Source: an uncultured Lachnospiraceae bacterium
Lineage (GTDB): Bacteria > Bacillota > Clostridia > Lachnospirales > Lachnospiraceae
DNA: 31,241 nt
Assembly: GCA_900544445.1 (NCBI GenBank)
Contig: UQVK01000036.1
Coordinates: forward strand, 1-31,241
Direction: 5' to 3'
Shown here: positions 16,438-23,831 of the stretch, piece by piece
Layout: each line of letters opens with the position of its first letter
Numbering within the stretch: the first letter of the stretch is position 1
Notes under the pieces: model-generated
Told to the model about the DNA's origin: nothing
The model's input: the letters and a program-made list of their open reading frames with translations, nothing else
The model's database searches: none
Position numbers and translations under genes: made by a program

Positions 16438-17330
16438 GAGCAGTCCGCCTCCGCCTGCGTCTGCAGATAGGAAAGAAACAGCCGGGCAACGGTGGAAAGC
16501 CTGGCTGTTTTTCCATGCGCCGCAAGAATGCAGGAGGAAAGCCGTTCGTCCCGGATGGAATGAACCTCGGTCCGGGGATTTTGAAGAAAGCTTCTGGAGG
16601 AGGCGGGAATGACTCCCACGCCAAGCCCGCAGTCCGCAAGCCTGGCGGTGGTACGGGCGTCGTTATTGAGGCAGAAGCAGGTGAGTGTCAGTCCGTCCTG
16701 GGCGGCAGCCTCAGAAAGAGGCTTCTCCCAGCGGCGGTACAGGATGAGGGGAAGCCGGGCAAGCTGGGCCAGACGGATGCCGTCCGCAAGGCAGTCCGTC
16801 TCCGCAAAGTAACGCGCGTCCCCTGCCGCCAGCAGCGTTTCTCTCCGGATCGGGAAGGAGACCAGATTTTCAGCCTCAAAAGGGGTGCGGATGATGGCGA
16901 GCTCCAGCAGGTTCGTATGAAGCTGTTCCAGGAGCTGGTAGGTGTTGGCTTCAAACAGCTCAAAGCGGATGGCGGGATTCTGTTCATGAAAGCCCTTCAT
17001 CCATTCCGGAAGCAGGCTGCTGCCCACCGAGGAAACGACGCCGAGGCGGAGCGTTCCCGTCACGCCGTCCCGGCAGTCGATGAGCTCCTTTCTGGTCACA
17101 TCCGCCAGTTCCAGCATGGTAACGGCCCGCTCATACAAAAGCCGTCCGGCTTCGGTCAGAACGATTTTTCTGGGGCCCCGTTCAAACAGAAGGCAGCCAA
17201 ATTCCTTCTCCAGCTGCTTCATCTGTGCGCTCAGGGGCGGCTGGGACAGATTCAGCTTTCTGGCGGCCCCGGAAATGGTGCCTTCCTTTACCACTGTGAC
17301 AAATTCGTAAAGCTGCTTCAGCTCCATCAT
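16413..17330 (-). CDS. LysR-family transcriptional regulator
   Basis: A 305-aa LysR regulator. I chose the first of two adjacent ATGs (17330 and 17327; protein MMELKQLYEFVTVV), with AAGGAG 7 nt upstream; the longer frame starting at 17474 has no ribosome site and would read through the operator region. The helix-turn-helix is TISGAARKLNLSQPPLSAQM, followed by the dimer helix KQLEKEFGCLLFERG. The sensing domain follows, with GTLRLGVVSSVGSSLLP at its start. It is divergent from the two-gene ABC exporter, with an operator-like palindrome in between, so it likely controls that pair. Confidence 0.92.
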   Translation of the reverse strand: MMELKQLYEFVTVVKEGTISGAARKLNLSQPPLSAQMKQLEKEFGCLLFERGPRKIVLTEAGRLLYERAVTMLELADVTRKELIDCRDGVTGTLRLGVVSSVGSSLLPEWMKGFHEQNPAIRFELFEANTYQLLEQLHTNLLELAIIRTPFEAENLVSFPIRRETLLAAGDARYFAETDCLADGIRLAQLARLPLILYRRWEKPLSEAAAQDGLTLTCFCLNNDARTTARLADCGLGVGVIPASSRSFLQNPRTEVHSIRDERLSSCILAAHGKTARLSTVARLFLSYLQTQAEADCSYSSSFSP

Positions 17331-17450
17331 GAATTTTCTCCTTTTTATGAACGGGCAGGACAGCCTGATGCCAGCGCCGCGAAGAGCTGCCGCGGCCGTC
17401 TGTTTTTTGACAGGCATTCTGTTATCGTCGGCATTAAATATATGAGAAAA

Positions 17451-17465
17451 ATATGGAAACCATAT
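17451..17465. promoter_or_regulatory. T-N11-A palindrome, candidate LysR operator
   Basis: ATATGG (17451-17456) and CCATAT (17460-17465) are perfect inverted arms around AAA, and T17452 and A17464 fit the T-N11-A box of LysR proteins. It lies in the 257-bp gap between the divergent LysR and exporter genes, 30 bp before a TATGAT element. The gap's LysR-proximal half (17331-17430) shows nothing else clear. Confidence 0.6.
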
Positions 17466-17494
17466 CAATATCATAATTTTCCTATATCAAAATC

Positions 17495-17500
17495 TATGAT
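17495..17500 (+). promoter_or_regulatory. Putative -10 box for the ABC exporter operon
   Basis: TATGAT matches TATAAT at five of six positions. No good -35 is present at 17 bp. The operator-like palindrome lies just upstream, as expected for a promoter activated by LysR. Confidence 0.4.
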
Positions 17501-17587
17501 ACGATAGGAGACAGACACAGGCAAGTCCAATTTTTCCGGGCTGTAACGGAAATTGGAATCGAAAGCCGAACTTGGAGGTAGAAACGA

Positions 17588-19390
17588 GTGAAAAAGCTGC
17601 TCATTTATCTGAAGGATTATAAGAAGGAGACGGTTCTGGCGCCGCTGTTCAAGCTGCTGGAGGCTTCCTTTGAGCTGTTCGTGCCGCTGGTGATGGCGGC
17701 CATCATCGATAACGGCATCGCCAATGGGGACAGGGGCTATATCGGTCGGATGTGTCTGGTGCTGATCGCGCTTGGCATCATTGGGCTGACCTGCTCCATC
17801 ACGGCGCAGTATTTTGCGGCGAAGGCGGCGGTGGGTTTTGCGGCCCAGATGAAACACGCCCTGTTCGCCCATATCCAGAGCCTTTCCTTTACGGAGATGG
17901 ATACGGTGGGAACCTCGACGCTGATCACCCGGATGACCAGTGACGCCAATCAGGTGCAGAACGGAGTGAACATGGTGCTGCGCCTGTTCCTGCGTTCTCC
18001 CTTTATCGTGTTCGGCGCCATGATCATGGCCTTTACCATCGATGTGAAATCGGCCCTGGTGTTCGTGGCGGCGATCCCTCTGCTTTCTCTGGTGGTGTTC
18101 GGCATCATGATCATCACCACCCCCATGTACCGGAAGGTGCAGGGGGGCCTGGACGCGGTGATGGGCATCACGAGGGAAAATCTGACCGGAGTGCGGGTGC
18201 TGCGCGCATTTAATAAGGAAGAAAGCGAGATCCGCCGCTTTGAGGATACCAATAACACGCTGGCGCAGATGCAGAAGGCGGTGGGAAAGCTTTCCGCCCT
18301 GATGAATCCGGTCACCTACATCATCATCAACGGGGCCGTGATCGCGTTGGTCTGGACCGGAGCCTGGCAGGTGGAAAACGGGGCCATCACCCAAGGCGAG
18401 GTGGTCGCTCTGGTCAATTATATGTCCCAGATTCTGGTGGAGCTGATCAAGCTGGCAAATCTGATCGTCACCATCACCAAGGCCATCGCCTGCGGGAACC
18501 GGATTCAGAGCGTCTTCGAACTGCAGCCCAGCCTGACGGACCCGGCGGCACAGACCGGACAGAAGGATGCAGCCGCAGCTTCTGCCCCTTCCGGCAATGC
18601 AGGGGCCGCATCCGGCAGAACCGCCGTTCCGGCCGTTTCCTTCGAGCATGTGTGTCTGACCTATAAAAATGCGGGAGCGGAATCCCTGACGGACATTGAT
18701 TTCAGAGCCTGGCCTGGACAGACCATCGGCGTTATCGGCGGAACCGGCTCCGGGAAATCCTCTCTGGTGAACCTGATTCCCCGGTTCTATGACGCGACGA
18801 AGGGAAGGGTGCTGGTGGATGGAAGGGACGTAAAGGAATATCCGCTTAAGGAGCTTCGCGGAAAAATCGGCATGGTGCTCCAGAAGTCTGTGCTGTTCCA
18901 GGGAACCATTCGGGAAAACCTGCTCTGGGGGAAAGAGGATGCCTCCGATGAGGAACTGTACCGGGCGCTTGAGATCGCCCAGGCAAAGGACTTCGTAGAA
19001 GAAAAGGATGGCGGTCTGGACGCTGTCGTAGCCCAGGGCGGCAAGAACCTGTCCGGCGGCCAGAGACAGCGGCTTACCATTGCCCGTGCTCTGGTGAGAA
19101 AGCCTTCCGTCCTCATTCTGGACGACAGCGCCTCGGCGCTGGATTATGCCACGGACGCAAGGCTCCGCATGGCAATCCGTGACATGGAAGGAGGGCCTAC
19201 AGTCTTCATCGTATCTCAGCGGGCGGCTTCCATCCGGCATGCAGATCAGATCATTGTGCTGGATGACGGAGAGGTGGCGGGAATCGGCACCCACGAACAG
19301 CTGCTGGAAGGCTGCGCGGCCTATCAGGAGATTTATTACTCCCAGTTTGAAAAAAATGCGGCAAAAACAGGCGCTGAGAATCGGAGGTAG
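17588..19390 (+). CDS. Heterodimeric ABC exporter, subunit with degenerate ATPase site
   Basis: A 600-aa half-transporter starting at GTG 17588, about 8 nt after GGAGGT. Six membrane segments fill about residues 15-310. A linker rich in Ala and Gly (about 325-352) precedes the nucleotide-binding domain: Walker A GGTGSGKS (384-391), signature LSGGQ (488-492), Walker B Asp512. The catalytic Glu is replaced by Asp513 (LDDSASALD) and the H-loop His by Gln544 (VSQRAAS). This is the pattern of TM287-like subunits in heterodimeric exporters, where one of the two ATP sites is non-hydrolytic. The canonical partner gene begins 2 bp downstream. Drug or peptide export is the usual role; the substrate is unknown. 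Confidence 0.92.
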   Translation: MKKLLIYLKDYKKETVLAPLFKLLEASFELFVPLVMAAIIDNGIANGDRGYIGRMCLVLIALGIIGLTCSITAQYFAAKAAVGFAAQMKHALFAHIQSLSFTEMDTVGTSTLITRMTSDANQVQNGVNMVLRLFLRSPFIVFGAMIMAFTIDVKSALVFVAAIPLLSLVVFGIMIITTPMYRKVQGGLDAVMGITRENLTGVRVLRAFNKEESEIRRFEDTNNTLAQMQKAVGKLSALMNPVTYIIINGAVIALVWTGAWQVENGAITQGEVVALVNYMSQILVELIKLANLIVTITKAIACGNRIQSVFELQPSLTDPAAQTGQKDAAAASAPSGNAGAASGRTAVPAVSFEHVCLTYKNAGAESLTDIDFRAWPGQTIGVIGGTGSGKSSLVNLIPRFYDATKGRVLVDGRDVKEYPLKELRGKIGMVLQKSVLFQGTIRENLLWGKEDASDEELYRALEIAQAKDFVEEKDGGLDAVVAQGGKNLSGGQRQRLTIARALVRKPSVLILDDSASALDYATDARLRMAIRDMEGGPTVFIVSQRAASIRHADQIIVLDDGEVAGIGTHEQLLEGCAAYQEIYYSQFEKNAAKTGAENRR

Positions 19391-19392
19391 AC

Positions 19393-21165
19393 ATGGCAAA
19401 GGAAAAAATGGATCGTTCCAGACAGAAGGACACCTTCATCAAGGTGCTGAACTATATGAAGCCCTACTGGTTTTATCTGGCGCTGTCTCTTGTGCTGGCG
19501 GCGGTGACGGTTGCGCTGACGCTGTATCTGCCCAAGCTGACGGGCTTTGCGGTGGATGAGATCATTGAGCAGGGGAGGGTGAATTTCACGGGAATCCTGC
19601 AGATTTTAAAGCTGATGGCGGGGACCATTCTGATCACGGCCGTCGCCCAGTGGATCATGAACATCTGCAACAACAAGATGACCTATGAGATTGTCCGGGA
19701 TATCCGCAACGAAGCCTTCCGGAAAATTGAGATTCTTCCCTTAAAATATATTGACGGCCACTCCTATGGCGAGATCACCAGCCGGGTCATCGCGGACGTG
19801 GATCAGTTCGCGGATGGACTGCTGATGGGATTTACCCAGCTTTTCACAGGGGTAATGACCATTCTGGGAACTCTGCTGTTCATGCTGACTACAGATGTGG
19901 GAATCACTCTGGTGGTGGTGCTGATCACGCCGCTTTCCTTCTTCGTGGCGGGCTTCATTGCCAAACGGACTTTCACCATGTTCCGGGTACAGTCGGAAAC
20001 CAGAGGGGAACAGACCGCTCTGATCGATGAGATGATCGGAAATCAGAAGGTGGTGCAGGCTTTCAGCCACGAAAAAAAGGCCATGGAACGGTTCGATGAG
20101 ATCAATGAGAGGCTCCGTGCCTGTTCCCTGCGGGCGATTTTTTATTCCTCCATCACCAATCCGGCCACCCGTTTCGTCAACAACGTGGTGTATGCCGGCG
20201 TGGGCCTGGTGGGCGCCCTGTCCGCAGTGGCGGGCAGAATCAGCGTGGGAGATCTGTCCTGCCTGTTAAGCTATGCCAACCAGTACACCAAGCCTTTCAA
20301 CGAGATTTCCGGCGTGGTGACGGAACTGCAGAACGCATTGGCCTGTGCTTCACGGATTTTTGATCTGATCGAGGAAGAACCGCAGGTGCCGGAGAAAGAG
20401 AACGCAACAGTGATTTCCGGGCGGGAAGGCGGTGTACGCGGAAATGTGGAGCTGTCCCATGTGTATTTTTCCTATACGGAGGAACAGAAGCTGATTGAGG
20501 ACTTTAATCTGAAGGTTCAGCCGGGCCAGAGGATCGCCATCGTCGGCCCCACCGGCTGCGGAAAAACCACGCTGATCAACCTGCTGATGCGTTTTTACGA
20601 CGTGACGGGCGGAAAAATCAGCGTAGAGGGCTGCGACGTGCGGGATGTGACGAGAAAGAGCCTGCGGAAAAGCTTCGGCATGGTGCTTCAGGATACCTGG
20701 CTGAAAGCCGGCACCATCCGGGAAAACATCGGGATGGGAAAGCCGGACGCCACGGAGGAGGAAATCATCGCGGCGGCGAAGGCCTCCCACGCCCACAGCT
20801 TTATTAAGCGTCTGCCGCAGGGGTATGAGACGGTGATTACGGAAGAGGGCGGCGGGCTCTCCCAGGGGCAGAAGCAGCTTCTGTGTATCGCGCGGGTTAT
20901 GCTCTGCCTGCCTCCCATGCTGATCCTGGATGAGGCCACCTCATCCATCGATACCAGGACGGAAATGAAGATTCAGGAAGCCTTCCTTCGTATGATGGAG
21001 GGGCGCACCAGCTTTATCGTAGCCCACAGACTTTCCACCATTCGGGAGGCGGATGTGATTCTGGTGATGCGGGACGGACACATCGTAGAGCAGGGACGGC
21101 ATGAGGAGCTTCTGGAAAAGAAAGGCTTTTACGCACAGTTGTATAACAGTCAGTTTGCTGTATAA
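19393..21165 (+). CDS. Heterodimeric ABC exporter, canonical ATPase subunit
   Basis: A 590-aa half-transporter partnering the previous gene; the ATG is 2 bp after its stop and GGAGGT overlaps that end, so translation is coupled. Membrane segments cover about residues 20-310. The ATPase domain has Walker A GPTGCGKT (385-392), Walker B with Asp513 and catalytic Glu514 (LDEATSSID), and H-loop His545 (VAHRLST). Its signature is LSQGQ rather than LSGGQ, the form seen in TM288-like subunits, whose signature faces the degenerate site. The two genes therefore make one asymmetric exporter, probably controlled by a flanking LysR. Confidence 0.93.
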   Translation: MAKEKMDRSRQKDTFIKVLNYMKPYWFYLALSLVLAAVTVALTLYLPKLTGFAVDEIIEQGRVNFTGILQILKLMAGTILITAVAQWIMNICNNKMTYEIVRDIRNEAFRKIEILPLKYIDGHSYGEITSRVIADVDQFADGLLMGFTQLFTGVMTILGTLLFMLTTDVGITLVVVLITPLSFFVAGFIAKRTFTMFRVQSETRGEQTALIDEMIGNQKVVQAFSHEKKAMERFDEINERLRACSLRAIFYSSITNPATRFVNNVVYAGVGLVGALSAVAGRISVGDLSCLLSYANQYTKPFNEISGVVTELQNALACASRIFDLIEEEPQVPEKENATVISGREGGVRGNVELSHVYFSYTEEQKLIEDFNLKVQPGQRIAIVGPTGCGKTTLINLLMRFYDVTGGKISVEGCDVRDVTRKSLRKSFGMVLQDTWLKAGTIRENIGMGKPDATEEEIIAAAKASHAHSFIKRLPQGYETVITEEGGGLSQGQKQLLCIARVMLCLPPMLILDEATSSIDTRTEMKIQEAFLRMMEGRTSFIVAHRLSTIREADVILVMRDGHIVEQGRHEELLEKKGFYAQLYNSQFAV

Positions 21166-21226
21166 AAATGGATCTCATCCGTAAAAAGAGCTCCGTCATG
21201 AAGAGCTGCCGGCGGGGCCGGACGGC

Positions 21227-22129
21227 TCAGTTCTGCGGGGCTCTTTCCTTCATCAGAAGCTCCAGCAGACATCTGGTGGCAGCGCCCAGCGGACGGCCGG
21301 GATCCCGGACCAGACAGACGTAACGCAGCGGAATTTCCTCCACCAGCGGAATGGAAAACAGCTTTTTCTGTTCCAGAGCGTCGGCAACCAGCTTTTCCGG
21401 TACAAAGGCGAGCCCGAGGTCATGCATGGCAACCGGCAGCAGCAGATCCGCATTTGCCATTTCAATATCATAATGAAGCGTCAGCCCGTGGGCTGCAAAA
21501 AAATCCTCATAGAAACGATAGGACATGGTGGAGCTGGAAAGGCCTGCCAGCGGATATTGCTTCAGGTCGGAAAGCCGTACAGGGGTGCTGCAAAGATGGG
21601 AAAAGCGGGGACCGCCCACCAGAACACTCCTGATCTGACGCAGCCTGACGGAAACACAGGGCTTTTCAATCTGAAAGGGCGTAGGGATAACAGCGAGATC
21701 CGTCCGTCCCTCTTTCATATCGGAAAGAACCTGAGCCGAAGGGCCGTTGCTGATACGGATCTTCACATCGGGATGCTCCTTCTGAAACTGAGTGAGACGG
21801 TCCAGCAGCAGACAGTGCAGGGCGGTTTCCGTTGCTCCGATGCTGACGGAGCCGCCGTGGAGGCCAAGGGCCAGGCCAAGTTCTTCCTCACCGCGCAGAA
21901 TCCGTTCGCAGGCCGGAGCCACATAGCGGTATAAAAGCTTTCCCTCCGGCGTGAGCGTAACTCCGTGCTTGGAGCGGATGAAGAGCCTGCAGCCCAGCTC
22001 GCTTTCCAGATTTTGAATGCTTCTGGTCACGGAAGGCTGGCTGGAGAGCAGTACGCTTGCCGCTTTTGTGAAGTTACTGTATTTGGCGACATAATAAAAC
22101 ACTTTATAGTAATCAAAGCTCGCGTTCAT
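21227..22129 (-). CDS. LysR-family transcriptional regulator
   Basis: A 300-aa LysR regulator starting at 22129 (MNASFDYYKVFYYVAKYSNF), with AAAGGGA about 7 nt upstream. The helix-turn-helix is FTKAASVLLSSQPSVTRSIQ with the dimer helix NLESELGCRLFIRSKHG. The sensing domain opens with GSVSIGATETALHCLLLDRL and ends in LLELLMKERAPQN. It converges with the exporter operon (61-bp gap with no clear terminator) and is divergent from the V-type ATPase operon across an AT-rich, palindrome-containing gap of 159 bp. It could control itself, the ATPase operon or both. The effector is unknown. Confidence 0.92.
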   Translation of the reverse strand: MNASFDYYKVFYYVAKYSNFTKAASVLLSSQPSVTRSIQNLESELGCRLFIRSKHGVTLTPEGKLLYRYVAPACERILRGEEELGLALGLHGGSVSIGATETALHCLLLDRLTQFQKEHPDVKIRISNGPSAQVLSDMKEGRTDLAVIPTPFQIEKPCVSVRLRQIRSVLVGGPRFSHLCSTPVRLSDLKQYPLAGLSSSTMSYRFYEDFFAAHGLTLHYDIEMANADLLLPVAMHDLGLAFVPEKLVADALEQKKLFSIPLVEEIPLRYVCLVRDPGRPLGAATRCLLELLMKERAPQN

Positions 22130-22151
22130 GGGAGAATCCCTTTCATTCTTT

Positions 22152-22210
22152 ACATATAATATGTTATTTCTGCATAATACTCATATCATATTATTATTTT
22201 TCATTATGAT
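22152..22210. promoter_or_regulatory. AT-rich inverted repeats between LysR and ATPase operon
   Basis: ACATAT-A-ATATGT (22152-22164) is a perfect palindrome next to the LysR start. ATCATA (22185-22190) and TATGAT (22205-22210) form a second inverted pair that overlaps the -35 of the ATPase promoter. Both could be regulator sites, but the sequence is so AT-rich that chance symmetry is a real alternative. Confidence 0.35.
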
Positions 22211-22226
22211 TTAACCATAGTATAAT
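22198..22226 (+). promoter_or_regulatory. Promoter of the V-type ATPase operon
   Basis: TTTTCA (22198-22203) and a perfect TATAAT (22221-22226) are 17 bp apart. Transcription would start near 22233, giving a leader of about 56 nt before the ATG at 22289. The alternative ATG at 22241 would be only about 8 nt from the transcript end, which supports the downstream start. Confidence 0.65.
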
Positions 22227-22288
22227 ACGCCAGGAGCAAAATGAAAAGAGAAAAGGCAAAAGGTAATCAGGAAAAGGAGGCATACAGG

Positions 22289-22669
22289 ATGGCGAATACG
22301 GATACTGTGAAAACGACCGGCAATTCAGCTGAAGGTTCGTCGGAGCAGTCCATCGACGAAGTTCTGAAGCGCCTTGTGGATGTGGAAGAGGCGGCCGGCC
22401 AGATGAAGGACGCTGTGGAGGCCAGAAAGAAGGAGCTTTCCGATGCGGCGGACGCGAGAAAGGCGGAATTCGACCGTCAGCTCGCTGCACAGATGGAAGA
22501 GCGCTCCCGCAGGCTTGAAGAGCGTATGGAAAAGGAGAAGCAGGAAGAACTGGACGGGCTTCTTCAGAAAACGAAGCAGGAACTGGACGGGCTTCAGCGC
22601 AAATACGACACGGAACATGAGAAAATAACCGATAAAATCGTGGAGTCAATCAAGGGTGTGAAGATATGA
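22289..22669 (+). CDS. ntpF: V-type ATPase peripheral stalk subunit (G/H-like)
   Basis: A 126-aa, highly charged, probably all-coiled-coil protein, by position the G/H-type (AhaH/NtpF) peripheral stalk subunit. I chose ATG 22289 because AAAAGGAGG lies 8 nt upstream; the in-frame ATG at 22241 has a weaker, closely spaced GGAG and almost no leader. Heptad-like repeats of Glu, Lys, Arg and Leu run from about residue 20 to 115 (SIDEVLKRLVDVEEAAGQMK, then EERMEKEKQEELDGLLQKTK). Its partner in the stalk is subunit E. The stop overlaps the next start (ATGA). Low-complexity sequence makes the family call depend on the operon. Confidence 0.8.
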   Translation: MANTDTVKTTGNSAEGSSEQSIDEVLKRLVDVEEAAGQMKDAVEARKKELSDAADARKAEFDRQLAAQMEERSRRLEERMEKEKQEELDGLLQKTKQELDGLQRKYDTEHEKITDKIVESIKGVKI

Positions 22670-23697
22670 GCTTATTTCGTTACAGCGGTCTTTCCACCAA
22701 GGTGAGGGCCATGAGCGGAAAGCTCCTCACCCAGGAGGATTATCAGCAGCTGGGCAGTTTATCCAGCGTGCCTGAGGTGATCGCTTTTTTAAAGAAGAAG
22801 CCCTCTTATGCACAGCTTCTGGAGAAAGAGGATGAGAGAAGCCTTCACAGAGGCCGGGCGGAAGGGCTTATCATGCAGTCGCTGTTCATGGATTTCTCGC
22901 GTCTGTATCGCTTCTCCAGCCTTGACCAGAGACGGTTTCTGGATGGATTTTTCATGCGGTATGAAATTTCCTGCCTGAACATGATCATCCGTTCAATCAT
23001 GACGCAGGGAGAAAGGCTTGTGGATACAGAGGAATACCGGGAGGTCTTTGAACGCCACTCCCAGATACCCCTTGCGCAGGCTTCTTCGGCGGACACCATG
23101 GAAAGCCTGATTGCGGCGCTTTCCGGAACACCATACAAAAAGGTGATTTCCGATGTGTACGGTTCAAACAGCAGAGAGCTTTTTGATTACGAGCTGGCGC
23201 TGGATGTATTTTTCTTCGACAGGTTCTGGAAGCTGATAAAAAAGGATCTGAAGGAAGAGGATCAGGAGGTCATCGCCCGGTCAGTTGGAACGTATATCGA
23301 TGCGCTGAATCTGACATGGGTTTATCGGGCGAAAAAATATTACCGTATGTCAGCAGCCGAGGTCTATGCGCTGATCGTCCCCATTCACTACCGGCTGACC
23401 AGAGAGCAGGTGCGGCAGATGGCGGAAGCGGCCGATGAGAACGAGCTCCTGGCGGTGGTAAAAAATACGAAGTACGGAAAGTATCTGGATGGGGAAGAAC
23501 AGCTGAATCTGGAGCGCTGTATGGAAAAAATGCAGGAAGCCGTCCACAGCGTTCTCCTTCGCAGAAAGCCTTATTCCGCCGCCTGCCTGGATGTTTATCT
23601 GTATCGCAAGGAGCGGGAGGCCAGAAAGATCATTACGGCCATGGAGTGCGTACGATATGGACTCCCGTCTGATAAAATCAGAGAATATCTGGCATAA
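22666..23697 (+). CDS. ntpC: V-type ATPase subunit C (AC39 family)
   Basis: A 343-aa cytoplasmic subunit of the AC39/NtpC family, which links the central rotor to the membrane c-ring. The ATG overlaps the previous stop by 4 bp. It is mostly helical, with the family features YSGLSTKVRAMSGKLLTQED at the start, then FLDGFFMRYEISCLNMIIRS and YIDALNLTWVYRAKKYYRMS. YRKEREARKIITAMECVRYG, followed by the final LPSDKIREYL, closes the protein as in other members. The length is normal. The next gene begins 134 bp on, far more than elsewhere in the operon, because a repeat element lies in between. Confidence 0.92.
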   Translation: MSLFRYSGLSTKVRAMSGKLLTQEDYQQLGSLSSVPEVIAFLKKKPSYAQLLEKEDERSLHRGRAEGLIMQSLFMDFSRLYRFSSLDQRRFLDGFFMRYEISCLNMIIRSIMTQGERLVDTEEYREVFERHSQIPLAQASSADTMESLIAALSGTPYKKVISDVYGSNSRELFDYELALDVFFFDRFWKLIKKDLKEEDQEVIARSVGTYIDALNLTWVYRAKKYYRMSAAEVYALIVPIHYRLTREQVRQMAEAADENELLAVVKNTKYGKYLDGEEQLNLERCMEKMQEAVHSVLLRRKPYSAACLDVYLYRKEREARKIITAMECVRYGLPSDKIREYLA

Positions 23698-23703
23698 GCG
23701 GAT

Positions 23704-23820
23704 TTGGATGCCGCCCTTCGGCGGCAGGAAGAGGAGCACGAACCAGCGGTTCGTGCCGAAGAATGACTTTCGTCATTCTTCCCCTTGAGTTGGATGCCGC
23801 CCTTCGGCGGCAGGAAGAGG
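23704..23820. repeat. 31-bp direct repeat pair flanking hairpins in the ATPase operon
   Basis: Positions 23704-23734 and 23790-23820 are identical 31-bp copies (start TTGGATGCCG, end CAGGAAGAGG), 86 bp apart. Each carries the hairpin GCCGCC-CTTC-GGCGGC. Between them lie GCACGAACC-AGC-GGTTCGTGC (23736-23756) and GAAGAATGAC-TTTC-GTCATTCTTC (23758-23781), both perfect stems. The second copy lies just upstream of the subunit I ribosome site. The block looks like the insertion or duplication of a small palindromic element. It contains no terminator T-run and does not prevent the rest of the operon from reading on. Confidence 0.9.
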
Positions 23821-23831
23821 TAGGGAAACGA

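Noticed and set aside
17471..19399. A 642-codon open frame on the minus strand opposite the first exporter gene
   Set aside because: It is fully antisense to a gene with clear ABC motifs, its protein is rich in His, Gln and Arg with no domain, and it has no ribosome site. It is a codon-bias shadow.
22241..22288. Upstream ATG as the start of the first ATPase gene
   Set aside because: It would leave almost no leader after the predicted transcript start, and a much better AAAAGGAGG lies before ATG 22289.
23704..23820. CRISPR-like repeats
   Set aside because: There are only two copies, the spacing of 55 bp is itself palindromic rather than spacer-like, and no cas genes are nearby.
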